Both the position numbers and the translations under genes were made by a program. A stretch of DNA of 64,000 bases from ZC4RG20 sp963782445 (GTDB lineage Bacteria > Pseudomonadota > Gammaproteobacteria > Steroidobacterales > Rariloculaceae), in assembly GCA_963782445.1 (NCBI GenBank), contig CAWAJM010000001.1, forward strand, positions 2,914,001 to 2,978,000, read 5' to 3'. The notes under the pieces are model-generated. The model ran no database searches, was not told where the DNA came from, and was given only the letters and a program-made list of their open reading frames with translations. This document shows, in pieces, positions 18,577-26,045 of this stretch (the first letter of the stretch is position 1; every line of letters begins with the position of its first letter).

Positions 18577-19847
18577 GATGCCTTCAGCTTCTCGATGCCC
18601 AGCGCCTTGAGCACGTAGTGCTCATAGACGGTCTCGCTCGTGCCGCGCCGCACCTTATGGAGGAAGTACTTCTCGAATGCGACCTTGCCGAGATGAACCC
18701 ACCGGCCCTTCTTGGCCCAGGTCACATTGCGGGGCGGGATCTGCGGGAGCGCGACGAAGGCGATCCCCGTGTCCCCCATGTCGGCCAGGCAGATCGCGTT
18801 CCACGTTGCCGTGGCCGCAGGGGCCTTCCCCTCGAGCGCCGCGGCGATGTTCCGAACGATAGCCGTCACCATCGACTCGATCATGTAGCCCGTCTTCGGC
18901 GCCCCGGTCGGCACCGGCGTCTTCTCGACGGGCGCCAGCGCGATGCCGACGCCGGCCGCGTAGACGTTCTCGTACTTCGGGTTGCGCTGATACGCGTCGA
19001 CGACGACAAAACCGCGCGGGTTCACGAGGTCCGCAATGTCGCGCACGGCCGGCACGCCCCGGAAAGCGGGCAGCAGCATGGCGAATGCGAAATCGACGGT
19101 CAGCGTCTCGACGGGCTCTCCGTGCTCGTCGCAGCGCGTGACCGAGGCCTTCCCCGGCTCGACCTGGGCGACCTTCGCGTTGGTGATCCACGAGATGTGG
19201 CGCTGACGCAGCTCCGATTCCATGAGCCCCCTCGAGTCGCCGACGCCGCCGAGTCCCAAGTGCCCGACGTAGGGTTCGCTGGTCACGAACGTCATCGGCA
19301 CCTTGTCGCGGAGCTTGCGCTTACGCAGATCCGCGTCGAGGATCAGGGCGAATTCGTACGCGGGGCCGAAGCAGCTCGCGCCCTGCACGGCGCCGACGAC
19401 AATCGGGCCGGGGTTCTCGAGGAAGCGCTGGTAGGCGTCCCAGGCGCGTTTCGCATGGTCGGTCGTGCAAATCGACTGCGTGTGGCCCGTCTCCGGCCCG
19501 AGACCCGGAATCTCGTCGAACGCGAGCTCCGGTCCGGTTGCGAGCACCAGGTAGTCGTACTCGATGCGCCGGCCGCCCACGGTCAGGGCATTCTCCTCGG
19601 GCAGCACCTTCTCGACGGGCTCCGCAACGAAGTCGATCTTCAGCCGGGCGAGCTGCTCGCCGAGCGGCACGGACACCTGTTCCTCGGTGCGCCAGCCGAC
19701 GCCAACCCAGGGGTTCGAGGGCACGAACTGGAAAGACTTACGGGGATTGATCAATGTGATCGCGTGGTCTTTGGGCAAGCTGCGCCGCAGCTCGAAAGCT
19801 GCGGACGTGCCGGCGATTCCGGCACCGACGACGACGATGTGACTCAT
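18573..19847 (-). CDS. sqr: Sulfide:quinone oxidoreductase
   Basis: The product is 424 residues, an FAD-dependent pyridine nucleotide-disulfide-type oxidoreductase with the dinucleotide motif GAGIAGTSAAFEL. Three cysteines sit at 127 (QSICTTD), 159 (QGASCFGPAYE) and about 353 (AICLADMG). These match the redox pair and third Cys of characterised sulfide:quinone oxidoreductases (128, 160 and 356 in the Acidithiobacillus enzyme). It oxidises H2S to sulfane sulfur at the membrane and reduces quinone. The C-terminal amphipathic stretch (KVAFEKYFLHKVRRG) fits a monotopic membrane anchor. It follows the DUF2892 gene and overlaps the TolC gene. Confidence 0.88.
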   Translation of the reverse strand: MSHIVVVGAGIAGTSAAFELRRSLPKDHAITLINPRKSFQFVPSNPWVGVGWRTEEQVSVPLGEQLARLKIDFVAEPVEKVLPEENALTVGGRRIEYDYLVLATGPELAFDEIPGLGPETGHTQSICTTDHAKRAWDAYQRFLENPGPIVVGAVQGASCFGPAYEFALILDADLRKRKLRDKVPMTFVTSEPYVGHLGLGGVGDSRGLMESELRQRHISWITNAKVAQVEPGKASVTRCDEHGEPVETLTVDFAFAMLLPAFRGVPAVRDIADLVNPRGFVVVDAYQRNPKYENVYAAGVGIALAPVEKTPVPTGAPKTGYMIESMVTAIVRNIAAALEGKAPAATATWNAICLADMGDTGIAFVALPQIPPRNVTWAKKGRWVHLGKVAFEKYFLHKVRRGTSETVYEHYVLKALGIEKLKAS

Positions 19848-19877
19848 GACGCTACCTCTCTTGACTGCGCAGATTTC

Positions 19878-20132
19878 TCAGCGGCCGCCCGTCGCAAGCT
19901 CCGCCTCGGACCTCAGCCCGAGACGTCGCATGACGAGCGCGGCGGGGCAAAAATGCGTGAACGACTGCTGAAACAGGTTCGCGCCGACGAATACTGTGAG
20001 CCATACGAAGGCCGGATGGACCCACTCGGTCAGCACGACCGAAAGCAGGACCATGAAGCCCGCGAACGCGGCCACGCCGCGCTCGAGCGAGAAACCGTGC
20101 TTTTGCCGGGTTGTCGAAGTTGCGGTGGCCAT
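19878..20132 (-). CDS. DUF2892 small membrane protein
   Basis: The product is 84 residues with two hydrophobic segments (GVAAFAGFMVLLSVVL and FVWLTVFVGANLFQQSF) and the motif FTHFCPAALVMRRLG. It matches the DUF2892 family, which occurs as the membrane part of YgaP-type rhodaneses and as a free-standing protein beside sulfur-oxidation genes. It is the first gene of the leftward operon, directly behind the palindromic operator region. The Cys before Pro-Ala is the likely reactive residue of the family. Exact function unknown. Confidence 0.85.
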   Translation of the reverse strand: MATATSTTRQKHGFSLERGVAAFAGFMVLLSVVLTEWVHPAFVWLTVFVGANLFQQSFTHFCPAALVMRRLGLRSEAELATGGR

Positions 20133-20201
20133 TGCCGCTCTCCATGTTTTCGAAGTGCTTGAAATTCCGGTTCGACGGCCCGTTGGGCCGCCTCGGACCC
20201 T

Positions 20202-20229
20202 ATAATATGCATTATCTCTAAATTAGCAA
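20202..20229 (-). promoter_or_regulatory. Promoter of the leftward sulfide/RND operon
   Basis: Read leftward: TTGCTA (20224-20229), a 16-bp spacer, then TATTAT (20202-20207). The -35 box lies inside the palindrome at 20218-20241, so a bound repressor would block it. Start of transcription expected near 20195, about 60 nt before the DUF2892 ATG. Confidence 0.55.
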
Positions 20230-20241
20230 GCACTAATTTAG
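20218..20241. promoter_or_regulatory. Palindromic operator for the ArsR/SqrR-type repressor
   Basis: Perfect inverted repeat CTAAATTAG-CAAGCA-CTAATTTAG in an AT-rich island between divergent genes. It overlaps the -35 boxes of both the leftward operon and the rightward repressor gene. Location, symmetry and size fit a dimeric winged-helix repressor; binding is inferred. Confidence 0.65.
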
Positions 20242-20265
20242 CGAAACACAATTAAATGATATAGT
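20237..20265 (+). promoter_or_regulatory. Promoter of the ArsR-family repressor gene
   Basis: TTTAGC (20237-20242), a 17-bp spacer and TATAGT (20260-20265). The -35 box shares bases with the right arm of the operator, implying autoregulation. The repressor ATG is at 20299. Confidence 0.5.
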
Positions 20266-20298
20266 GTCCGCCGATCGGAGCACTTCGCAGTTGTACGT

Positions 20299-20667
20299 AT
20301 GCCGGAGATTCAGATGCGCGATCCACGGCCGCAAGCCGAGGCCGAGTTCCTCGAGCTGCGCGAGCACGCGGGCGAGGCGGCGGCCCTACTCAAGGCCCTG
20401 TCGAACGAGCACCGCCTGCTGATCCTCTGTACGCTCGCCGCCGGCGAGCTGTCGGTCGGCGAGCTCAACGAAGAGGTCGACATGAGCCAGTCGGCGCTTT
20501 CGCAACAGCTCGCGCTGCTGCGCCGCGAGGGACTCGTGCAGACGCGGCGCCAGGCGCAGACGATCTACTACTCGCTGGCGCCGAGCAAGGCGGTGCAGGT
20601 CATCGACCTCATGAAGCGCCTGTACTGCACGCACCCGCGCCGAGCGAACGGGCGGCGCGGACGCTGA
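20299..20667 (+). CDS. ArsR-family repressor of the BigR/SqrR (sulfide-sensing) type
   Basis: The product is 122 residues, a winged helix with recognition helix SQSALSQQLALLRREGLVQ and beta-wing TRRQAQTIYYSL. Two cysteines, Cys44 (LLILCTLAAGE) and Cys110 (KRLYCTHP), are 66 residues apart. This is the same spacing as Cys41/Cys107 of SqrR and the matching pair in BigR, which form a di- or tetrasulfide on sensing reactive sulfur and release DNA. Metal-site residues of SmtB/ArsR are not evident. It is divergent from the DUF2892-SQR-TolC-adaptor-RND-DUF302 operon and is expected to repress it and itself until sulfide is present. Confidence 0.88.
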   Translation: MPEIQMRDPRPQAEAEFLELREHAGEAAALLKALSNEHRLLILCTLAAGELSVGELNEEVDMSQSALSQQLALLRREGLVQTRRQAQTIYYSLAPSKAVQVIDLMKRLYCTHPRRANGRRGR

Positions 20668-20759
20668 CACGGGCGCCGGGCGGCGACGTCGCTCGACCCG
20701 CATGCCTTGGCGGGGCTTCTCGCTGGGCGTAATAGCGCGATGCGTCTGCGGCAAGGCTC

Positions 20760-20793
20760 CAGGCTCTGCGTAAGGGCGGTGGCGGGACCGCCG
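20760..20793 (+). repeat. Fragment of the dispersed palindromic repeat
   Basis: A 34-nt stretch differs at only a few positions from 3294-3327 (shared words AAGGGCGGTG and CGGGACCGCCG). It lies in the 239-bp gap between the repressor gene and malate synthase. The other arm of the palindrome is not preserved. No gene is visible in the gap. Confidence 0.5.
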
Positions 20794-20906
20794 TTGCCTT
20801 CGGCATTTACGATCCTCGGCAGCGGCCTCGGGCAGAGGCCAAAGCCATCGCCTCGCGCGGCGTTTGCGGCGACAATACGCGCCTGCTCGTCACTGCCGGA
20901 GAACAG

Positions 20907-23087
20907 ATGACCGACTACGTTGCCTCGGGCGACCTGCGCATCGCGAAGCCGCTGTACGATCTCGTTGCCGACGAGATTGCCCCCGGCACGGGCGTTTCGC
21001 CCGAAACGGCCTGGACCCTGCTCCAAGGGCTCGTGCACGAGCTCGGTCCGCGCAACCGAGCGCTGCTCGAGACGCGGGACCGCTTGCAGGCGCAGATCGA
21101 CGGATGGTTCGCGGCGCGGCGCGGCCAGGCGTTCGACGTTGCGGCTTCACGGGCCTTTCTCGAGGGCATCGGCTATCTCGTCCCCGAAGGGCCGGCCTTC
21201 GCGGTCGGCACGCGCGGCGTGGATCCGGAGATCGCCACTGTCGCCGGGCCGCAGCTCGTCGTCCCCGTCGACAAGGCCCGCTACGCCCTGAACGCTGCGA
21301 ACGCCCGCTGGGGCAGCCTCTACGACGCGCTGTACGGCACGGACGTGTTGCCCGAAGCGCCCGGCACCGAGAAGGGCGTGCGCTACAACCCGCGGCGCGG
21401 CGAGGCCGTGATTGCGCGCGCCAACGAGATCCTGGACGAGATCGTGCCGCTCGAGAGCGGCGCACGCTGGGCCGACGTCCAGCAGCTGCGACGGGCCGGG
21501 GGCGGCTTGGTGCTCGCGCGGGCCGCCGGCGGCGAGACGCGGCTGGCGGACCCGCAGGCGTTCGCCGGCTACGGCCTTGCGGCCGACGGCGCGCTCTCGA
21601 GCGTGTTGCTGCGGCACCACGGCCTGCACGTCGCCATCGAGATCGACCCGGCCCATCCGATCGGGCGCCAGCATCCGGCCGGCATCAAGGACGTCGTGCT
21701 CGAAAGCGCCGTGACGACGATCATGGACTGCGAAGACTCGGTCGCCGCCGTCGACGCCGAGGACAAGACTGTCGTCTACTCGAACTGGTGCGGGCTCATG
21801 AAGGGCACGCTGACCGCCTCCTTCACGAAGGCCGGCAGCACGATCGAGCGCCGGCTGCATGCGGACCGGCGCTACGTCAAGCCCGACGGCCGCGAGCTCG
21901 TGCTGCCCGGCCGTAGTCTGCTGCTCGTGCGCCACGTCGGGGCGCACGTCTTGACCGACGCGGTCACGACCGCGGACGGTGCGCCCATCTACGAGACTTT
22001 CCTCGATTGCGTCGTGACCGTGCTCGCCGCCCTGCACGATCTGCGCGGCACCGGTCCTCTGCACAACTCGCGCACCGGCAGTGTCTATATCGTCAAACCG
22101 AAACAGCACGGCCCGGAGGAAGTGGCCCTCTCGGCCGAGCTCTTCGCGCGCGTGGAGCGAGCCTACGGGCTGAGCGAGAATACCCTCAAGATCGGCGTCA
22201 TGGACGAAGAGCGCCGCACGACGGTGAACCTGGTCGAATGCCTGCGGGCCGTGCGCGACCGCGTGATCTTCATCAACACGGGCTTCCTCGACCGGACCGG
22301 CGACGAGATCCATACGCACATGGAAGCCGGACCGATGATCCCGAAACCCGAGATCAAGAACGCGAAGTGGATGCGGGCCTACGAAGACTGGAACGTCGAC
22401 GTGGGCCTCGCGGCAGGGCTGCCCGGGCACGGTCAGATCGGCAAGGGTATGTGGGCTATGCCCGACGAAATGAAGGCCATGCTCGAGACGAAGGTCGGCC
22501 ATCCCGAGGCCGGCGCGAGCTGCGCCTGGGTGCCGTCGCCGACCGCCGCGACGCTGCACGCGATTCACTATCACGAGGTCAACGTCGAGGCGCGCCAGCG
22601 CCGCCTCGCCGAGCGGCCGCGCGCCCCGCTCGAGGACATCCTGACGCCGCCGTTGCTCGGCGATCGCAGCCTCGGCGCGGACGAGATCCAGCGCGAGTTG
22701 GAAAACAACGCGCAAGGCATCCTGGGCTACGTCGTACGCTGGGTCGAGCACGGCGTCGGGTGCTCGAAGGTGCCGGACATCCACGACATCGGGCTCATGG
22801 AAGACCGCGCCACCTTGCGCATCTCTTCTCAGCACATCGCGAACTGGCTACGCCACGGACTCGTCGACGAGGACCGCGTGCGCGAGACGATGCGGCGTAT
22901 GGCCGAGGTCGTGGATCGGCAGAATGCGGCCGATCCGGCCTATAGGCCCATGACGCCGGATACGGCCTCGAGCATCGCCTTCCAGGCGGCGCTGGATCTC
23001 GTCTTCGAGGGACGTAAAGAGCCGAACGGGTATACCGAGCACACGCTGGCGCGACGCCGGCGCGAGTTCAAGTCCCGGGCCCAGTGA
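20907..23087 (+). CDS. glcB: Malate synthase G
   Basis: The product is 726 residues, the standard length of the monomeric G isoform. Characteristic segments are IMDCEDSVAAVDAEDK, FINTGFLDRTGDEIHTHME (active-site region with substrate- and Mg-binding acids) and GCSKVPDIHDIGLMEDRATL with the catalytic Asp region. It condenses glyoxylate with acetyl-CoA to malate in the cytoplasm, for growth on C2 compounds or glycolate. No isocitrate lyase or glc operon genes are adjacent, so regulation is not visible. The ATG at 20907 has GGAG about 7 nt upstream. Confidence 0.96.
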   Translation: MTDYVASGDLRIAKPLYDLVADEIAPGTGVSPETAWTLLQGLVHELGPRNRALLETRDRLQAQIDGWFAARRGQAFDVAASRAFLEGIGYLVPEGPAFAVGTRGVDPEIATVAGPQLVVPVDKARYALNAANARWGSLYDALYGTDVLPEAPGTEKGVRYNPRRGEAVIARANEILDEIVPLESGARWADVQQLRRAGGGLVLARAAGGETRLADPQAFAGYGLAADGALSSVLLRHHGLHVAIEIDPAHPIGRQHPAGIKDVVLESAVTTIMDCEDSVAAVDAEDKTVVYSNWCGLMKGTLTASFTKAGSTIERRLHADRRYVKPDGRELVLPGRSLLLVRHVGAHVLTDAVTTADGAPIYETFLDCVVTVLAALHDLRGTGPLHNSRTGSVYIVKPKQHGPEEVALSAELFARVERAYGLSENTLKIGVMDEERRTTVNLVECLRAVRDRVIFINTGFLDRTGDEIHTHMEAGPMIPKPEIKNAKWMRAYEDWNVDVGLAAGLPGHGQIGKGMWAMPDEMKAMLETKVGHPEAGASCAWVPSPTAATLHAIHYHEVNVEARQRRLAERPRAPLEDILTPPLLGDRSLGADEIQRELENNAQGILGYVVRWVEHGVGCSKVPDIHDIGLMEDRATLRISSQHIANWLRHGLVDEDRVRETMRRMAEVVDRQNAADPAYRPMTPDTASSIAFQAALDLVFEGRKEPNGYTEHTLARRRREFKSRAQ

Positions 23088-23095
23088 CGACCGCG

Positions 23096-23116
23096 GCGAG
23101 GCGCCCTGCGCCTCGC
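23096..23116 (+). terminator. GC-rich hairpin after glcB
   Basis: GCGAGGCGC-CCT-GCGCCTCGC, a perfect 9-bp stem starting 9 nt after the malate synthase stop. There is no U-tract, so termination is plausible but not certain. Confidence 0.4.
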
Positions 23117-23289
23117 CCGATCCGCCGCGGCATCCACCAGCCGTCGGCGCTGCCGCCGCACGCAATTTCCATGCCATAAATGGGCGCCTGCCCATCGCCT
23201 GTCTCCGTTTCAGGACAGGTTTGTCCCTCTGCCCATCTCTTGTAAATTCTCGGTCGCGCAGGAGACCAGCGCCTACTGCGCAGTTGCTG

Positions 23290-23367
23290 AAAAAGGCAAA
23301 TCCGCCGCGAGGCGGAGACGCAAAGCCACCGGTCTTTGGCTCGGCCAGAGACAGCGGGGTTGCCAGC
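23290..23367 (+). ncRNA. Cyclic di-GMP-I riboswitch (GEMM), first copy
   Basis: The segment has the GEMM order of conserved blocks: AAGGCAAAT, a hairpin CCGCC-GCGA-GGCGG with GNRA tetraloop, GACGCAAAGCCACCGGTC, a second stem, then GACAGCGGGGTTGCC. These are the c-di-GMP-binding core, the tetraloop and the receptor of class I c-di-GMP aptamers. It lies about 130 nt upstream of the lipoprotein ATG. The expression platform is the hairpin at 23436-23492. Confidence 0.92.
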
Positions 23368-23435
23368 AATGAGTCGAGTCGCTCGCCGCTTTGCGGCGGC
23401 GGCGTCCCGGGTGTGAATCCCGTGCGGCTCAAAGC

Positions 23436-23492
23436 TTCTTCCCCGCTCGGCACCGCGTCGCCGGCGCCCAAACGCCAAAGAGCGGGGAAGAA
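23436..23492 (+). promoter_or_regulatory. Riboswitch expression platform hiding the ribosome-binding site
   Basis: TTCTTCCCCGCTC (23436-23448) is perfectly complementary to GAGCGGGGAAGAA (23480-23492). The right arm contains the Shine-Dalgarno-like GGGGAAGAA just before the ATG at 23498. When the 13-bp stem forms, the start site is masked. The structure suggests translational control by the upstream aptamer, direction not deducible. Confidence 0.6.
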
Positions 23493-23497
23493 AGAGC

Positions 23498-24235
23498 ATG
23501 GGGATCTCGGTCTCGAGAAGCGGCCTGATTGCGGCCGCCAGCCTGAGTGTGTTGTTGGCGGCCTGCGGCGGCGGTGGGGGCTCCGGCACCTCGGCCGACA
23601 CGGGCAGCGGCTCGGCGCAGGCGCCGACGGGCGGAAGCTCGACCCAGACGCCGACGGGCAGCGGCACTGCAAGCGGCGGCTCGGCGCCTGTGGCGAATGC
23701 GAAGCCGACGATCACGGGAACGCCGACGACGGCCGTCGCGGCCAATTCGACCTACACGTTTCAGCCGACGGCCAGCGACCCCGACGGCGACGTGCTGACG
23801 TTCAGTATTCAGAACCCGCCCCCTTGGGCCAGCTTCGATGCCGCCACGGGCAAACTCACCGGCACGCCCGGCGCGGGCAACGTCGGGGCCTACGACAACA
23901 TCGCGATCAGCGTTACGGACGGCGCGGCCGACGCTTCGCTCAGCGCCTTCTCGATCAACGTGGAGGCCATGGGCAACAAATCGGTCGAGTTGTCGTGGCA
24001 AGCCCCGACGCAAAACGAAGACGGCTCGCCGCTGACCGATCTCGCGGGCTTCAAGGTCTATTGGGGAACGTCGCCGGGGAATTACCCGAATACGGTCACG
24101 GTCGACAACCCGAGCGTGCTCACGTACGTGCTCAGCAATCTCGTGCCGAACACGTACTACTTCGTTGCGACGGCCGTCAATTCGCAGGGCGAGGAAAGCG
24201 CGCCCTCGCCCATGGCCACCGCGACCATTAGCTGA
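23498..24235 (+). CDS. c-di-GMP-riboswitch-controlled lipoprotein with Ig-like and fibronectin III domains
   Basis: The product is 245 residues. The lipobox LLAAC puts the lipidated Cys near residue 23, followed by a Gly/Ser/Thr-rich linker (GGGGGSGTSADTGSGS). Residues about 70-155 form a cadherin/He_PIG-like Ig domain (TASDPDGDVLTFSIQN, TGKLTGTPG). Residues about 155-245 are a fibronectin type III domain (VELSWQAPTQNEDGSPLTDLAGF). It is therefore an outer-membrane-anchored, surface-facing or periplasmic beta-sandwich protein, plausibly an adhesin or matrix component. Control by the upstream c-di-GMP riboswitch fits a biofilm role. The gene stands alone. Confidence 0.8.
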   Translation: MGISVSRSGLIAAASLSVLLAACGGGGGSGTSADTGSGSAQAPTGGSSTQTPTGSGTASGGSAPVANAKPTITGTPTTAVAANSTYTFQPTASDPDGDVLTFSIQNPPPWASFDAATGKLTGTPGAGNVGAYDNIAISVTDGAADASLSAFSINVEAMGNKSVELSWQAPTQNEDGSPLTDLAGFKVYWGTSPGNYPNTVTVDNPSVLTYVLSNLVPNTYYFVATAVNSQGEESAPSPMATATIS

Positions 24236-24262
24236 CAGCGCACGTCGGCGGCGCGCGGCCAG

Positions 24263-26041
24263 TCAAAAATCGTCGTCGACGATCGTGACCACGGCCGTCA
24301 GCAGGTGACCCTGCTGGCGGCCGCTCGGGGACAATAGGCTCGCGTTGACGTAGAAGTGCTCGCGCGGCTCCGGGACCGCGTCGTCCGTGATGGGAACGAA
24401 TACCGTGAGCCGGGACTGGCCGGGGGCGAAAGTCTCGACGGTCCGCCCGACATCCCCGAAATCGTCGCCGGCCTTCGCCGTGCCGCTGCGCGTCCACCAA
24501 ACAATTCTCGCCGCGTTCCGCGCATCGTCGCGCCGTATTTCGATGGGCACGACCGTATCGCCTTCGTTCGTCACGATGGACGTGGCCGCGAAATAGACGC
24601 GCTGTGACGGCGCCGGCAGCGAAGCCGGAGCGACGGCCGCCTCTGAGGGCCCCGCCTTGTGCGCAGGCTTCTCCTGCGGCGCTGCGCGCGGATGAGATTC
24701 GACTCGTTGCGTCTGCGGCGCCGCGGCGGCCTTGGACTTCACGGCGGGCCGCCCCTCGGGCACCGCCGCAGCTCGGCCGGCCGGCTCGCTCGCACCCACG
24801 GCCGACCGTCCGCTCTCGCCCTTCGCGGGCGCCTGCTCACGCTCGGCCTCGGCGGGCGGCGCGGGAGCGTCGGCCGCCGTGTCCCGACGTGCTTCGCCGG
24901 TGGGCGCCCCGGACGCCCTGTCCTCCGTCGCGGCGCGCGCCGCCGGCGGCGGCAAGGGAGACTTCGCGCTGCCCGAAGACCGCATCAGATCGGCCGCACC
25001 GCGGGCCGCGGGCGCGACGACATAGCGGTCCATCGCTGCAGCCGCCCGCGAGTAGAGCGCAGTCGCGCGGCTTCCGATCCCGCTCGGGCCGAGCGCCAGC
25101 ACGGCGAACACGGAGAGCGCGACGAGTGCAGCTGCCGCCAAGACCCCGGCGGCGCGGCGAGCGAAGGACGGCCCCGTTGCATTGCGGGCCTGCGGCCGCG
25201 TTGCCGTAGCGGCGCGCGGCCACCTCCTTGGCCCGGTCCGAAGGTCGAGGCCGGCGAGCAACTGGGCAACGCTGCGCGTGCGCTCGTCCCGCCCCTTGAG
25301 CCCCGCGCGCAGCGCCCGCCATTGGCTGCGCGACAGTCCCTTGATGCGGTCGGGCATCGCGGCGCGGCGCCCGCTGCGAGCGGGTGTAGACAGGTAGGGA
25401 GGCGGCCGTGAACCCGAGAGCAGCTCGTAAGCCAGCGCCGCCAGCCCATAGATGTCGTCGCGCTCGTCAACGGAAAACGGACCGCTGCGGCTCAGGCAGG
25501 CGGCCGAAAACAGCACCTTCACCTCGCCGCGGCCGGCGACGACTACGTTCTCGGCACGGACGTCACCGTGCACGACGCCGGCCTCGTGCGCATACATCAG
25601 CGCCTCGCCCACCGACTGCACGACCTCGAGGGCCTCCGCCCGGGTCACGAGCTCCGGCTGCAGACTGTCGATGACGCCGCGCAGCGCCTCGCCGTCGACG
25701 AATTCCATCGTCATGAAATACGTGCCGGCTTCGCGGCCGAGATCGTGGACGGCTGCGATGTGCGGATGCTCGAGCCGCCGCACGGCCTCGAACGCGCGCT
25801 CGAAGGCGGCGAGCCGAGCAGGCGCCGCCGCCACCTCGCGCGGCAGCACGAGCAGCGCGACTTCGCGGGGCTCGCCCCAGCGGTCCGTCCGCTGCCGATC
25901 GAATGCCCGATACACGCTGCCGAAGCGCCCCTGGTCGAGCCGCTCGTGCACGCGGAAGCGGCCGCCGAGCCCGCTCGCCACGTCGGCCGCCTCGGCCCTC
26001 TCGGGATACCCGCTGGTATCGCCCAGCATGATGGGGTCCAT
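24263..26041 (-). CDS. Membrane-anchored protein pseudokinase with C-terminal Calx-beta domain
   Basis: The product is 592 residues. Residues about 28-270 have the Hanks-type kinase fold: the glycine loop QGRFGSVYRAF and the catalytic loop VVHGDVRAEN are present. The VAIK lysine is replaced (VALLVLP) and the DFG motif is absent (VKVLFSAACLS), so ATP-Mg chemistry is doubtful. A membrane segment at about 305-325 (VLAAAALVALSVFAVLALG) is followed by a long Pro/Ala-rich linker and a Calx-beta domain (NEGDTVVPIEIRRDD, TAKAGDDF, ITDDAVPEPREHFYV) on the outer side. It is the last gene of the leftward glycosyltransferase operon, 4 nt after the GT2 gene. A scaffold or sensor role in surface polysaccharide assembly is inferred. 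Confidence 0.75.
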   Translation of the reverse strand: MDPIMLGDTSGYPERAEAADVASGLGGRFRVHERLDQGRFGSVYRAFDRQRTDRWGEPREVALLVLPREVAAAPARLAAFERAFEAVRRLEHPHIAAVHDLGREAGTYFMTMEFVDGEALRGVIDSLQPELVTRAEALEVVQSVGEALMYAHEAGVVHGDVRAENVVVAGRGEVKVLFSAACLSRSGPFSVDERDDIYGLAALAYELLSGSRPPPYLSTPARSGRRAAMPDRIKGLSRSQWRALRAGLKGRDERTRSVAQLLAGLDLRTGPRRWPRAATATRPQARNATGPSFARRAAGVLAAAALVALSVFAVLALGPSGIGSRATALYSRAAAAMDRYVVAPAARGAADLMRSSGSAKSPLPPPAARAATEDRASGAPTGEARRDTAADAPAPPAEAEREQAPAKGESGRSAVGASEPAGRAAAVPEGRPAVKSKAAAAPQTQRVESHPRAAPQEKPAHKAGPSEAAVAPASLPAPSQRVYFAATSIVTNEGDTVVPIEIRRDDARNAARIVWWTRSGTAKAGDDFGDVGRTVETFAPGQSRLTVFVPITDDAVPEPREHFYVNASLLSPSGRQQGHLLTAVVTIVDDDF

Positions 26042-26045
26042 GGGA

